Source: Roseovarius sp. 217
GTDB lineage: Bacteria; Pseudomonadota; Alphaproteobacteria; Rhodobacterales; Rhodobacteraceae
Assembly (NCBI RefSeq): GCF_000152845.1
Contig: NZ_CH902584.1
Span: forward strand, 3,141,562 to 3,205,561
DNA: 64,000 nt
Direction of reading: 5' to 3'
Shown here: positions 1-8,570 of the stretch, piece by piece
Numbering within the stretch: the stretch's first letter is position 1
Layout: each line of letters opens with the position of its first letter
Notes under the pieces: generated by a model
What the model saw: the letters and a program-made list of their open reading frames with translations, nothing else
What the model was told of the DNA's origin: nothing
The model's database searches: none
Translations under genes and position numbers: made by a program

Positions 1-1
1 G

Positions 2-1045
2 TCGGATCCCGCCCGCCTTGTGCTCGACTTCAAGGAGGTCGATTGGCAAGGGGTCGGGGCTGCCGATCTGATCCGCGGCGAGCGTGTCAAAGGGCTGCGC
101 CTTGGACAGATTAGGCCGGGATGGTCACGCATGGTGGCCGATCTCGATGCTCCCTATCCGCTCGCACGGGCCGGGCTAGATATCGACAACGCAAGCGGTG
201 CCGCCGACTTGCGCGTCCGTCTGGGGGCGGCGGATGCGACGCGGTTCGCTGCGACGGCTGGCACGCCGGACCTGCCCGGCTGGGCTATGCCCGATCCGCA
301 GAGCGGGCTTGCTGCGGCACCGGGGCGGGTGCCGGGTGAGGGTCCGTTGATGGTGGTGCTTGATCCGGGGCACGGGGGTATTGATCCCGGTGCGCAGGAG
401 GGCGAATTGGCTGAAAAGACGTTGATGCTGCAATTCGCCCAAGAGCTCCGCGAGGAGTTGCTGCGCGCGGGCGGTTTCGATGTGATCCTCACGCGGGACA
501 GTGATGAATTTGTCAGCCTCGAGCGGCGTGTCGCATTGGCCCATTGGGCGGGGGCAGATGTGTTTTTATCCCTGCATGCCGATGCGCTCACAGGGGCGCA
601 GGCGCGGGGTCTTTCAGTCTATACCCTGTCCGAGAGTGCCTCGGACGAGGCCAGTGCAGCCTTGGCAGAGCGGCACAACCGCGCCGATATGTTGGCGGGC
701 GTCGATCTGAGCGGCAAGGATGATATCGTAGCTGATGTTCTTATGGATCTCGCCCGAATCGAGACGCGCCCGCGGACGGAACAGTTGGCCAGTGCCTTGA
801 TCGAGAGCTTTGCCGCGCATGAGCTGCCGCTGCTGTCGCGTCCTCTGCGTCACGCCGGGTTTTCGGTACTCAAGGCACCTGATATTCCCTCTGCGCTGAT
901 CGAGCTTGGCTTTCTCTCCAGTCCCCGAGATTTGGCTCGGCTGCGGAATGCGGAGGGACGAGCGCGGATTGCGACGGCCCTGCGCGTGGCACTATCGGCA
1001 TGGCGCGATGCCGATGCAGCGCGTGCCGGGTTGGTGCGGCAATGA
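2..1045 (+). CDS. amiC: N-acetylmuramoyl-L-alanine amidase, AMIN plus Amidase_3 (5' partial)
   Basis: Zinc-dependent amidase that cleaves the amide bond between N-acetylmuramic acid and L-Ala in peptidoglycan and helps split daughter cells in the periplasm. The reading frame is open to the left edge and the first visible residues (SDPARLVLDF) read as the inside of an AMIN targeting domain, so the true start lies outside the window. The GTG at 20 is not a credible start. The catalytic domain begins near nt 350 with LDPGHGGIDPGA, where the His is the first zinc ligand; EKTLML supplies the Glu ligand, SLHADA the second His, and ALIELGFLSS the catalytic Glu. All key residues are present. The PBP1A gene follows on the same strand, so two cell-wall enzymes sit together. 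AmiC as opposed to another Amidase_3 paralogue is inferred from the AMIN domain. Confidence 0.93.
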   Translation, partial: SDPARLVLDFKEVDWQGVGAADLIRGERVKGLRLGQIRPGWSRMVADLDAPYPLARAGLDIDNASGAADLRVRLGAADATRFAATAGTPDLPGWAMPDPQSGLAAAPGRVPGEGPLMVVLDPGHGGIDPGAQEGELAEKTLMLQFAQELREELLRAGGFDVILTRDSDEFVSLERRVALAHWAGADVFLSLHADALTGAQARGLSVYTLSESASDEASAALAERHNRADMLAGVDLSGKDDIVADVLMDLARIETRPRTEQLASALIESFAAHELPLLSRPLRHAGFSVLKAPDIPSALIELGFLSSPRDLARLRNAEGRARIATALRVALSAWRDADAARAGLVRQ

Positions 1046-1157
1046 TCCACCGTGAACGCTTTGTCTGGTGGGACGTGGCGTTGACCTGCGCCCTTTCCCT
1101 TTTGACCCGGACGCCTTCGATGCCTATATCGGGCACACCAAGCATGCGGGGGCCGTG

Positions 1158-3665
1158 GTGTTACGTCCGATTCTAAGCCTTTTGGGCACTGTCTTTAGCC
1201 TGATCACCCTGATCGTGGTGGTTGTTGGCCTCAGCATTGGTGCCGTGTTGCATATTTATGGCAAGGATTTGCCGAGTCACGAGTCGCTTGCCAATTACAC
1301 GCCTCCGACCATCAGTCGTATCTATTCGGGCGAAGGACGTATCATTGATGAATTCGCGCGTGAGCGCCGTCTTTTTACGCCTGCGGAGGATATTCCCGAT
1401 CTGGTGAAGCAGGCCTTTATCAGCGCCGAGGACAAGAATTTTTACACGCATGGTGGTTATGATGCCGTCGGCATTGCCTCGGCGGTGGTGGATGCCGTGA
1501 AATCGCGGGGGCGGAACGTGCGTGGCGCCTCGACCATCACGCAGCAGGTGATGAAGAATTTCCTGCTCTCGGGTGATCGCCAGATGGAACGCAAGATCAA
1601 GGAAATCATCCTTGCCACGCGGATCGAAGAGACGCTGAGCAAGGATAAGATTCTAGAACTTTATCTCAACGAGATTTTTCTGGGTCAGAACAGCTATGGG
1701 GTGGCTGCCGCCGCCCAGACCTATTTCAACAAGACCCTGAGGGAACTGGCCCCACATGAGGCCGCGACGATCGCCTCGATGCCGAAAGCGCCCAGTGATT
1801 ACCATCCGGTGCGTGAAAAGGAACGGTTGTTGGAGCGCCGTAACTACGTGCTCAAGCAAATGTGGGATAATGGGTATCTGACCGAGGCCGCCTATGAGGA
1901 AGAACGCGCAACTCCGTTGCGCAGCGTACAGAACGGAGACTTTGAACCGTTCAGTGCGGAACTTCCGCCGCGTGACTACTTCACGGATGAAATTCGCCGC
2001 CAGTTGAGTGAGAACTTTGGCGAAGGCGAATTTTTCACCGGTGGTCTGTCTGTCCGCGCCACAATCGACCCTGAAATGCAGGTGCAGGCCGCGCATGCGT
2101 TGCGGCGTCAGCTTGAACTCTACGACCGGGGGCAAGGGCGTTGGCGGGGGACTGGCCAAACACTTCCGCAGGAGGTGCTTGGTACAGAGGCGAATTGGCG
2201 TGAAGCGCTTGGGAAGGTGAGTGTCGCGCGGGACATTGATCTGGACGGTCCTTGGTATCCCGCTGTCGTGCTTGAAACAGGCGAGCAAGTCATGCGTGTT
2301 GGCGTCGAAGGGGTCGAGGGCATCCAAGAGGTTCCGCGCAGCGATATCAAATGGTTGGCCGGCGATTTCAATTCCACCTTCGAGCTTGGAGATGTGGTGC
2401 ATGTGCGCCGCGTGACCGGGCAAGACGGGGCCTTTGTCAACTGGTCCCTGCGGCAGGTGCCTGAGGTGCAGGGCGGCTTTGTGGCGATGGACGTGAACAC
2501 CGGCCGGGTAATTGCCATGCAGGGCGGTTTTTCCTATCAGGCCTCGGTCTTTAATCGCGCCACACAGGCGCTGCGTCAGCCGGGATCAAGCTTTAAGCCG
2601 TTCGTCTATGCTGCGGCGCTCGACAGCGGGTATTCCCCGGCAACGATCGTGATCGATGCTCCGATCGAGATCAACACGCCGCAGGGCCTGTGGCGGCCGC
2701 GCAATTCCTCCAACAAGTTCTATGGCCCCACGCCTCTGCGCACCGGAATCGAGCAATCGCGGAACCTGATGACCATCCGCCTTGCGCAGGAGGTGGGCAT
2801 GGATGTGATCGCCGACTATGCCGAACGGTTCGGCGTCTATGACAACATGGGCCAGTTTCTGGCCAATTCGCTCGGCTCGGAAGAGACCACGCTTTATAAC
2901 ATGGTCGCCGCCTACGCGATGTTCGCCAATGGCGGCGAGCGCGTGCGTCCGACATTGGTGGACCGGGTGCAGGACCGTTACGGCAAGACGATTTATCGCC
3001 ATGACGAACGCGATTGCGTGAATTGCGACGATCCCGGTATTCCGGAAAACCGTGGCCCGCGCATCGTTTCAGACCGTGAACGTGTGATGAATGCCGTCAC
3101 GGCCTATCAGCTCACCTCGATGCTCAAAGGTGTTGTGGACCGTGGCACGGCCTCGGGGGCAATCAATCTGCCGGTGCCTGTTGCGGGCAAAACCGGGACA
3201 ACCAATGATGCGCGTGATGTGTGGTTCGTGGGCTTTACCAGCAACATCGCCGCAGGGTGTTACATTGGTCATGATCAGCCGCGCGGCTTGGGCAAATCAG
3301 CCTATGGGTCGTCGCTCTGCGGCCCTGTCTTTCAAGAGTTCATGACGGAGGCTGTCAAGAAATACGGGGGCGGGCCGTTTGATGTCCCTCCGGGTGGCCA
3401 CTTCATCAAGATCGACCGCTTCACCGGGGCGCGCCTGTCGGATGATGCCGAAGGTGCAAACGTTGTGGCCGAGTATTTCCGTGATGGTGAGGAGCCGGTA
3501 TTTGGCTTGGCGTATGATGGTGGCTTTGCCATGGGCAACGATCTGGAGCTGTTCAGTGCCGGCGAGCGTGAGCGCGTGCAAGAGGTGACCACCTCGACCG
3601 GAGAAAAGGCACAGGTCGGGGGCAAAGCCAGCTTTGGCTCGATGAGTTCGGGTGGCTTGTACTAG
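1158..3665 (+). CDS. mrcA: Penicillin-binding protein 1A (bifunctional glycosyltransferase/transpeptidase)
   Basis: Class A PBP that polymerises lipid II into glycan strands and crosslinks the stem peptides, anchored in the inner membrane with its domains in the periplasm. An N-terminal hydrophobic segment (about residues 4-30) is followed by the GT51 domain with AEDKNFYTHGG and GASTITQQVMKN, then an OB-like insert, then the transpeptidase with the SxxK motif in QPGSSFKPFV, SRN in EQSRNLM and KTGTT. About 835 residues from this start is normal for alphaproteobacterial PBP1A. I chose GTG 1158, which gives MLRPILSLLG directly before the membrane helix and has a G-rich stretch just upstream. The frame is open back to a GTG at 1068, but that would add an unlikely 30-residue hydrophilic extension and has no visible ribosome binding site. 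Confidence 0.95.
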   Translation: MLRPILSLLGTVFSLITLIVVVVGLSIGAVLHIYGKDLPSHESLANYTPPTISRIYSGEGRIIDEFARERRLFTPAEDIPDLVKQAFISAEDKNFYTHGGYDAVGIASAVVDAVKSRGRNVRGASTITQQVMKNFLLSGDRQMERKIKEIILATRIEETLSKDKILELYLNEIFLGQNSYGVAAAAQTYFNKTLRELAPHEAATIASMPKAPSDYHPVREKERLLERRNYVLKQMWDNGYLTEAAYEEERATPLRSVQNGDFEPFSAELPPRDYFTDEIRRQLSENFGEGEFFTGGLSVRATIDPEMQVQAAHALRRQLELYDRGQGRWRGTGQTLPQEVLGTEANWREALGKVSVARDIDLDGPWYPAVVLETGEQVMRVGVEGVEGIQEVPRSDIKWLAGDFNSTFELGDVVHVRRVTGQDGAFVNWSLRQVPEVQGGFVAMDVNTGRVIAMQGGFSYQASVFNRATQALRQPGSSFKPFVYAAALDSGYSPATIVIDAPIEINTPQGLWRPRNSSNKFYGPTPLRTGIEQSRNLMTIRLAQEVGMDVIADYAERFGVYDNMGQFLANSLGSEETTLYNMVAAYAMFANGGERVRPTLVDRVQDRYGKTIYRHDERDCVNCDDPGIPENRGPRIVSDRERVMNAVTAYQLTSMLKGVVDRGTASGAINLPVPVAGKTGTTNDARDVWFVGFTSNIAAGCYIGHDQPRGLGKSAYGSSLCGPVFQEFMTEAVKKYGGGPFDVPPGGHFIKIDRFTGARLSDDAEGANVVAEYFRDGEEPVFGLAYDGGFAMGNDLELFSAGERERVQEVTTSTGEKAQVGGKASFGSMSSGGLY

Positions 3666-3729
3666 GGCTCTCTTGCCCGGCCCGGCGCGCTGCGCTATCA
3701 CCCGCACCTGACCAGACAAGGACACCCCG

Positions 3730-4857
3730 ATGCGTGCAGAAACCCAGAACCTCGTGGCCGAGATCGAAAAGTCGTTGGAGCTGTTGCGCCAGCGGCTGGG
3801 GTGGGAGACCGCTCGGCACCGCCTTGAGGAATTCAATGCCCGCGTCGAAGATCCTACGCTTTGGGATGATCCCGCCCGCGCACAGTCGTTGATGCGCGAG
3901 CGTCAGGCACTGGTGGATGCGCTCGACACCCATGACAGTCTCAAGCAGGAGCTGGAGGACAATCTTGGCCTGATCGAGTTGGGCGAAATGGAGAATGATA
4001 CCGAAGTCGTGTCTGAGGCGGAGGCCGCGATCAAGGCTCTGGCAAAAGTGGCGGCCGCCAAGGAACTGGAAGCGCTGTTGGACGGCGAAGCAGATTCCAA
4101 TGACACCTTCCTTGAGATCAACGCAGGTGCGGGCGGCACCGAAAGCTGTGATTGGGCGTCTATGTTGGCGCGTATGTATGTCCGCTGGGCCGAAAAGCGT
4201 GGCTACACGGTCGAGTTGCAGTCGGAATCGGCGGGCGAGGAGGCGGGGATCAAATCTGCTGCCTACAAAATCAGCGGCCACAATGCCTATGGCTGGCTGA
4301 AATCCGAATCGGGTGTGCATCGCTTGGTCCGCATTTCGCCGTTTGACTCCGCCGCCAAGCGGCACACGTCGTTCAGTTCGGTCTGGGTCTATCCGGTTGT
4401 GGACGACAATATCGAAATCGAAGTGAACCCGTCGGACATCCGTATTGACACCTACCGCAGTTCCGGTGCGGGTGGGCAGCACGTGAATACCACCGACTCG
4501 GCGGTGAGGATCACGCATATTCCAACTGGGATCGTGGTCACCTCCTCACAGAAATCACAGCATCAGAACCGTGACATCGCGATGAAAGCCTTGAAATCTC
4601 GGCTTTATCAGCAAGAACTGGACCGTCGAAACGCCGCCATCAACGAAGCGCATGACGCCAAGGGGGACGCAGGCTGGGGCAATCAGATCCGGTCTTATGT
4701 GTTGCAGCCCTATCAGATGGTCAAGGATCTGCGGACGGGGGTCGAGACTTCGGACACCAAAGGGGTGCTGGATGGGGATCTCGATGAATTCATGGCCGCT
4801 ACTCTGGCCATGAATGTCAGCGGTAAGAGCCGCGCCGAGGCTCAGGGGGGTGATTGA
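3730..4857 (+). CDS. prfB: Peptide chain release factor 2
   Basis: Recognises UGA and UAA stop codons in the ribosomal A site and triggers peptidyl-tRNA hydrolysis. The 375-residue product has the N-terminal helical domain (1-100), the RF2 tripeptide anticodon SPF in [12 protein letters not shown], and the universal GGQ in [16 protein letters not shown], which enters the peptidyl transferase centre. The start ATG has AAGGA seven bases upstream. The gene is one uninterrupted frame: the in-frame UGA programmed +1 frameshift that autoregulates prfB in E. coli is absent, as in many alphaproteobacteria. It stands alone, 64 bp after mrcA and 163 bp before tatA. Confidence 0.97.
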   Translation: MRAETQNLVAEIEKSLELLRQRLGWETARHRLEEFNARVEDPTLWDDPARAQSLMRERQALVDALDTHDSLKQELEDNLGLIELGEMENDTEVVSEAEAAIKALAKVAAAKELEALLDGEADSNDTFLEINAGAGGTESCDWASMLARMYVRWAEKRGYTVELQSESAGEEAGIKSAAYKISGHNAYGWLKSESGVHRLVRISPFDSAAKRHTSFSSVWVYPVVDDNIEIEVNPSDIRIDTYRSSGAGGQHVNTTDSAVRITHIPTGIVVTSSQKSQHQNRDIAMKALKSRLYQQELDRRNAAINEAHDAKGDAGWGNQIRSYVLQPYQMVKDLRTGVETSDTKGVLDGDLDEFMAATLAMNVSGKSRAEAQGGD

Positions 4858-5020
4858 CCCGGCCCGGTCGCCCTGCTTAGGGTATAGTCGAAAAAAATGC
4901 GGCGAAATCTAGGGAACCGTGCTGCATTGCTGCTTCCAACTGGCGATGTGAGCGACTAGGTAATGAAAATGAAATTCCCGGGGGCGCACCAACCGACCCC
5001 CGAGAAAGGGAGAGATTGAA

Positions 5021-5245
5021 ATGCTGAACAATATTGGCCTTCCGGGGCTTCTTCTGATCGCGGTCGTCGTGCTCGTGCTGTTTGGGCGCGGCAAGATCTC
5101 GTCGCTGATGGGCGAGGTGGGCAAAGGCATCACCTCTTTCAAAAAGGGTGTCGCAGAGGGCACCAAAGAACTGGATGACACCACCAAGGATTCCGCCGAA
5201 GGTGCGCGTGACGTGACCCCGGCCGAAGACAAAGACAAGGTCTGA
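5021..5245 (+). CDS. tatA: Sec-independent protein translocase TatA
   Basis: Small pore-forming subunit of the twin-arginine translocase, which moves folded proteins across the inner membrane. The 74-residue protein has one N-terminal transmembrane helix (about 4-21, LPGLLLIAVVVLVLFG), the FGRGKI hinge typical of TatA, an amphipathic helix containing GKGITSFKKG, and a charged, disordered tail. GGGAGAG-like purines (GGGAGAG at about 5009) precede the ATG at good spacing. It is the first gene of tatABC; the 163-bp gap upstream presumably holds the operon promoter, though I see no unmistakable -35/-10 pair. Confidence 0.96.
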   Translation: MLNNIGLPGLLLIAVVVLVLFGRGKISSLMGEVGKGITSFKKGVAEGTKELDDTTKDSAEGARDVTPAEDKDKV

Positions 5246-5252
5246 TCCCTAA

Positions 5253-5726
5253 ATGTTCGATCTAGGCTGGACGGAGCTATTGCTCATCGGCATCGTGGCC
5301 TTGATCGTGGTGGGGCCCAAGGACTTGCCCGGAATGTTTCTGGCAGTCGGAAAGTTTATTGGCAAAGCCAAGGGTATGGCTCGCGAATTCAGCCGCGCGA
5401 TGAATGACGCCGCCGAACAATCCGGGGTGAGCGATATTCAAAAGACCTTCAAGTCGGCATCGAACCCCATGAAAACCGCGATGGATGAGGTGCGCAAGAC
5501 CACCGATAGCGTCAGCCGCGATGTCAAAGACGCGGCCAAGCCGCCGCTCACCCAAGAGCAAAAGGCCGCGGCCGAGACGGCGCGTGAGAAGACCGCCGAG
5601 ATGGCCGCGACGCGCAAGGCCGCCAAAGCCGAAGTCTCACCTGCCACAGCTCCTGCTGAGGTGAACCCCAAACCGAAACCGAAACCCAAGCCGAAGAAAA
5701 AGACCAAGGCAGAGGATCAGGCATGA
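5253..5726 (+). CDS. tatB: Sec-independent protein translocase TatB
   Basis: TatB forms the twin-arginine signal-peptide receptor with TatC. The 157-residue protein starts with [22 protein letters not shown], the TatB transmembrane helix with its Glu at residue 8, continues into an amphipathic helix ([22 protein letters not shown]), and ends in a long Lys/Pro/Ala tail with [10 protein letters not shown] near residues 142-151. It begins 7 bp after tatA and its last four bases overlap the tatC start (ATGA), which indicates translational coupling. Length and the distinct GP hinge separate it from TatA. Confidence 0.95.
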   Translation: MFDLGWTELLLIGIVALIVVGPKDLPGMFLAVGKFIGKAKGMAREFSRAMNDAAEQSGVSDIQKTFKSASNPMKTAMDEVRKTTDSVSRDVKDAAKPPLTQEQKAAAETAREKTAEMAATRKAAKAEVSPATAPAEVNPKPKPKPKPKKKTKAEDQA

Positions 5727-6670
5727 GCCCGCGCGAAGAGATCGACGACAGCAGCGCGCCTCTGATCGAGCATTTGGCTGAGTTGCGCACGCGGCTGATC
5801 CGGTCGGTCATCGCCTTTCTCATCGGGATTGTGCTGGCTTTTATCGTGGCTGAGCCGATCTTGCAGTTCCTGCTCGAACCGATCGAGGCCAGCCTGCGTG
5901 AGTTGGGCGATCCGTCCCCGACCATGCAATATACAAGCCCGCAGGAATACCTCTTTACTCTGTTCCGTATCTCGATGGTGTTCGGCTTTGCTCTGGCCTT
6001 TCCTGTGATCGGCTTTCAGATGTGGCGCTTTGTTGCGCCCGGTCTCTACCGGCAGGAAAAGAACGCGTTTTTGCCGTTCATGATCGCGTCGCCGGTGATG
6101 TTCCTGTTGGGGGCATCCTTTGCGCATTTCGTGGTAACGCCTCTGGCGATGGCGTTTTTTCTGGGCTTTGCCGATGTGCCCTCGATCATCGCCGATCTGA
6201 TGACTGGACTGGTCAGCTCAGAGGACCTGCCGGGTGCCGTTGCGACCGCGCCCGATACGAGTGAAGGCATTCGCATCACCTTCTTTGGCAAGGTCAACGA
6301 AAGTCTCGATATTACGCTGAAATTCATCATCGCCTTTGGCCTGTGCTTTCAATTGCCGGTGTTGCTCACGCTCATGGGCAAGGCGGGGCTGGTCAGTTCT
6401 GGCGGCCTGAAATCGGTGCGTAAGTATGCGGTGGTCGGTATCCTGATCCTTGCGGCGCTTGTGACGCCGCCTGATGTGATGACGCAATTGATCCTCTTCG
6501 TCGTGGTCTATGGCCTTTATGAAATCTCCATCCAACTTGTTTCATGGGTCGAGAAGAAGCGCGAGGCGGCGTTGCGGGCTGAAGGGCTGTGGTTTGACGA
6601 CGAAGACGAGGCGGATACCGATGTCGACGACCCGCTGACCGACGCCGCCGAGAACAAAGGCAAGAGCTGA
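5723..6670 (+). CDS. tatC: Sec-independent protein translocase TatC
   Basis: Polytopic core of the Tat translocase that binds the twin-arginine motif of substrates. The 315 residues begin with the conserved cytoplasmic stretch [17 protein letters not shown], followed by about six membrane helices; [23 protein letters not shown], the periplasmic Tat region near 130-200, and [21 protein letters not shown] near the end are characteristic. The protein is longer than E. coli TatC (258) because of a loop around residues 160-190 and an acidic cytoplasmic tail ([13 protein letters not shown]). It overlaps tatB by four bases and ends directly before the next ATG. Confidence 0.97.
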   Translation: MSPREEIDDSSAPLIEHLAELRTRLIRSVIAFLIGIVLAFIVAEPILQFLLEPIEASLRELGDPSPTMQYTSPQEYLFTLFRISMVFGFALAFPVIGFQMWRFVAPGLYRQEKNAFLPFMIASPVMFLLGASFAHFVVTPLAMAFFLGFADVPSIIADLMTGLVSSEDLPGAVATAPDTSEGIRITFFGKVNESLDITLKFIIAFGLCFQLPVLLTLMGKAGLVSSGGLKSVRKYAVVGILILAALVTPPDVMTQLILFVVVYGLYEISIQLVSWVEKKREAALRAEGLWFDDEDEADTDVDDPLTDAAENKGKS

Positions 6671-7549
6671 ATGACTGTTGACCCGTTGGACCGTATCGCC
6701 GCCGCGCTTGAGCGGATGGCCCCGGCGCCGCTTACGGCTCCCGAGTTTGAGGTGGCGGATGCCTTTGTCTGGCATGTGGCACCGGACCGGCTAGAGCCTG
6801 TCGCGCAGGTCAGTCGGGTTGACATGAGTCTTTTGGTCGGGGTGGACCGGTCTCGCGATACGCTCTTGCAGAACACGTTGCAATTCGCCCGCGGTCTGCC
6901 TGCCAACAATGCCCTGCTTTGGGGCGCGCGGGGCATGGGAAAGTCGAGCCTCGTCAAGGCGGTGCATGCCGCCGTGCGGGCTGAGGGTCTACCGCTTAAG
7001 ATTGTGGAATTGCAGCGCGAGGATCTACCTTCGGTCAGCCGGTTGCTCAATCTGCTTCGGGGCAGCAAGACGCGGTTCCTGCTGTTCTGTGACGACCTCA
7101 GCTTTAGCCATGATGATCAGCATTATAAGTCGCTGAAAGCGGTTCTGGATGGCGGTATTGAGGGACGTCCCGACAATGTTGTGTTCTATGCCACCTCGAA
7201 CCGACGCCATCTGATGCCGCGTGACATGATCGAGAATGAGCGGTCGTCTTCGATCAGCCCGTCCGAGGCGGTCGAGGAGAAGGTATCGCTTTCGGATCGG
7301 TTTGGTCTCTGGTTGGGTTTCCATCCCTGTGATCAGGACCAATACCTTGCGATGATCCGGGGGTATTGCGATGCCTACGGCGTCGAGATTGACGCGGCAA
7401 CGCTGCGCGCCGAGGCGATTGAATGGCAGGCGACCCGCGGTGCGCGCTCGGGACGCGTGGCGTGGCAATATTTTACAGATCTCGCTGGACGACGTGGCGT
7501 GGCCGTCACGGAGCGTCACAGCACTTTGGCCGGAACGTCTCAGGAATAG
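6671..7549 (+). CDS. AAA-type ATPase of the DUF815 family
   Basis: The 292-residue protein carries a Walker A motif WGARGMGKSSLVKAV near residues 80-94 and a Walker B-like FLLFCDDLSF near 133-142, followed by TSNRRHLMPRDMIEN, which matches sensor-type AAA organisation and the DUF815 family. The ATG follows the tatC stop with no gap, so it is probably co-transcribed with tatABC, a linkage common in Rhodobacteraceae. The substrate is unknown and I would not infer a role in Tat export from position alone. Its 3' end overlaps by 10 bp the convergent gene on the other strand. Confidence 0.9.
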   Translation: MTVDPLDRIAAALERMAPAPLTAPEFEVADAFVWHVAPDRLEPVAQVSRVDMSLLVGVDRSRDTLLQNTLQFARGLPANNALLWGARGMGKSSLVKAVHAAVRAEGLPLKIVELQREDLPSVSRLLNLLRGSKTRFLLFCDDLSFSHDDQHYKSLKAVLDGGIEGRPDNVVFYATSNRRHLMPRDMIENERSSSISPSEAVEEKVSLSDRFGLWLGFHPCDQDQYLAMIRGYCDAYGVEIDAATLRAEAIEWQATRGARSGRVAWQYFTDLAGRRGVAVTERHSTLAGTSQE

Positions 7550-7971
7550 GCTATCATGCGACCGCAGAGCAAGACTGCGGTCCATAGCCCAAGCGAACCA
7601 ACGGCCACTCTGCGTTGCCGTGGCAGGGGTTGATCGGCGATCTGCAAATGCAGAGCCGCGTTCAGCAGAGCGAGCACCAGGCGCGCTATCTTTGCGCGAA
7701 ACCAGCTGTTCGCTACGTAGTCTGTCGCTTGCACAGAAAAGAGCAGGCCCCCGCAAACCGCCGCAATGGAGAGGCCGATAATCGCATAGCTTCGCAGAAG
7801 CTGCACGGCGCGCAAATCGCCCCGCAAGAGCCTCAGATTCATTGGAATGATCGCGCCAATCAGCATCGCAAGGCCCAAGATGTGGCCTGTATTCACCAAT
7901 GGGTAGGTCCAACGCGAGGCGCGCAAGGCCTGCGCAAATGGCTGTGCCTCAAGCGCGGCGGCCCACTCCAT
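7540..7971 (-). CDS. Small integral membrane protein (DUF6644/DUF2214-like)
   Basis: 143 residues with about four hydrophobic segments. The motif WTYPLVNTGHILGLAMLIGAIIPMNLRLL near residues 20-50 (His in helix 1, Asn-Leu-Arg at the end of helix 2) resembles small membrane proteins of the DUF6644/DUF2214 type with possible haem- or quinone-facing histidines, but the family call is tentative. The start ATG shares one base with the stop of the upstream secreted gene (TGATG), so the two are coupled. No function can be assigned. It overlaps the convergent DUF815 ATPase by 10 bp at its 3' end. Confidence 0.75.
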   Translation of the reverse strand: MEWAAALEAQPFAQALRASRWTYPLVNTGHILGLAMLIGAIIPMNLRLLRGDLRAVQLLRSYAIIGLSIAAVCGGLLFSVQATDYVANSWFRAKIARLVLALLNAALHLQIADQPLPRQRRVAVGSLGLWTAVLLCGRMIAYS

Positions 7972-8339
7972 CAGAGGCGTTCGGGATAAAGTTCATAGAG
8001 TTTGCCCGCAATCCCGACGGCCTCTGCCTTGACCAAAAGCTCGTTCGGATCGGCTGCGCGTTTGCCGATGATCGTAACCTCGGTGCCGGGCGCGAGCATC
8101 GCGTCGCTTAGACCTGCGCGTTCATTGCGCCAAGGCTGACCAACCTCCGCCTTCCAGATTTCGCCTTCGGCGTCGAGGGTCAACACCCCATGCGGATTGC
8201 CAAGCCGGGTCTCGGTGATCACGCCGGTCAATTCGAACCTGCCATCATCGGTCCAGCGCCATCCATGATGGGCATTTACGGGCCACGCGATCAAAAGGGC
8301 GGGCAGGGCGACTGTGATAAAGCGGCGTGTCAGGGTCAT
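7971..8339 (-). CDS. Secreted DUF6152-type protein
   Basis: From the ATG at 8339 (AAGGAG lies about seven bases upstream) the 122-residue product has a clear Sec signal peptide, MTLTRRFITVALPALLIAWPVNA, then a mature start HHGWRW and one small beta-rich domain with GVITETRLGNPHG and GTEVTIIGKRA. This matches the short periplasmic proteins annotated as DUF6152, which I know as OB-like domains of unknown role. The open frame extends 14 codons further upstream, but that start has no binding site and would bury the signal peptide. It forms a two-gene operon with the membrane protein downstream, suggesting a joint envelope role. Confidence 0.8.
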   Translation of the reverse strand: MTLTRRFITVALPALLIAWPVNAHHGWRWTDDGRFELTGVITETRLGNPHGVLTLDAEGEIWKAEVGQPWRNERAGLSDAMLAPGTEVTIIGKRAADPNELLVKAEAVGIAGKLYELYPERL

Positions 8340-8488
8340 GGGGGGCTCCTTTCTCACTCTTCCATATAGCTGGGCACGCAACCCGCGCAGGTCAAATTAA
8401 ATTTTCCCGCACAAGATGTGCCGCACTTGTAAGCGGAACTATTGGTGGCCAAGGCCACGTGGCGGGCTGGTTCAGTGGATTGTTGCAT

Positions 8489-8503
8489 GTTCGCGCTCTG
8501 TTC
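8489..8503 (+). promoter_or_regulatory. SOS box (LexA operator) of uvrA
   Basis: GTTCGCGCTCTGTTC is an exact match to the alphaproteobacterial LexA operator GTTC-N7-GTTC. It lies 67 bp upstream of the uvrA start, where it could block the promoter. uvrA is a classical SOS gene, and the direct-repeat operator is the established form in this class. Confidence 0.85.
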
Positions 8504-8570
8504 GCAAAATTGGCTTGGAAGCTGCGCGCGTCTCGCCTATGTGTGGGGGATATGAACCCCGGGGGTCAGA

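Noticed and set aside
3730..4000. Programmed frameshift in prfB
   Set aside because: The gene is one continuous frame from a well-placed ATG with no in-frame UGA, so no frameshift is needed.
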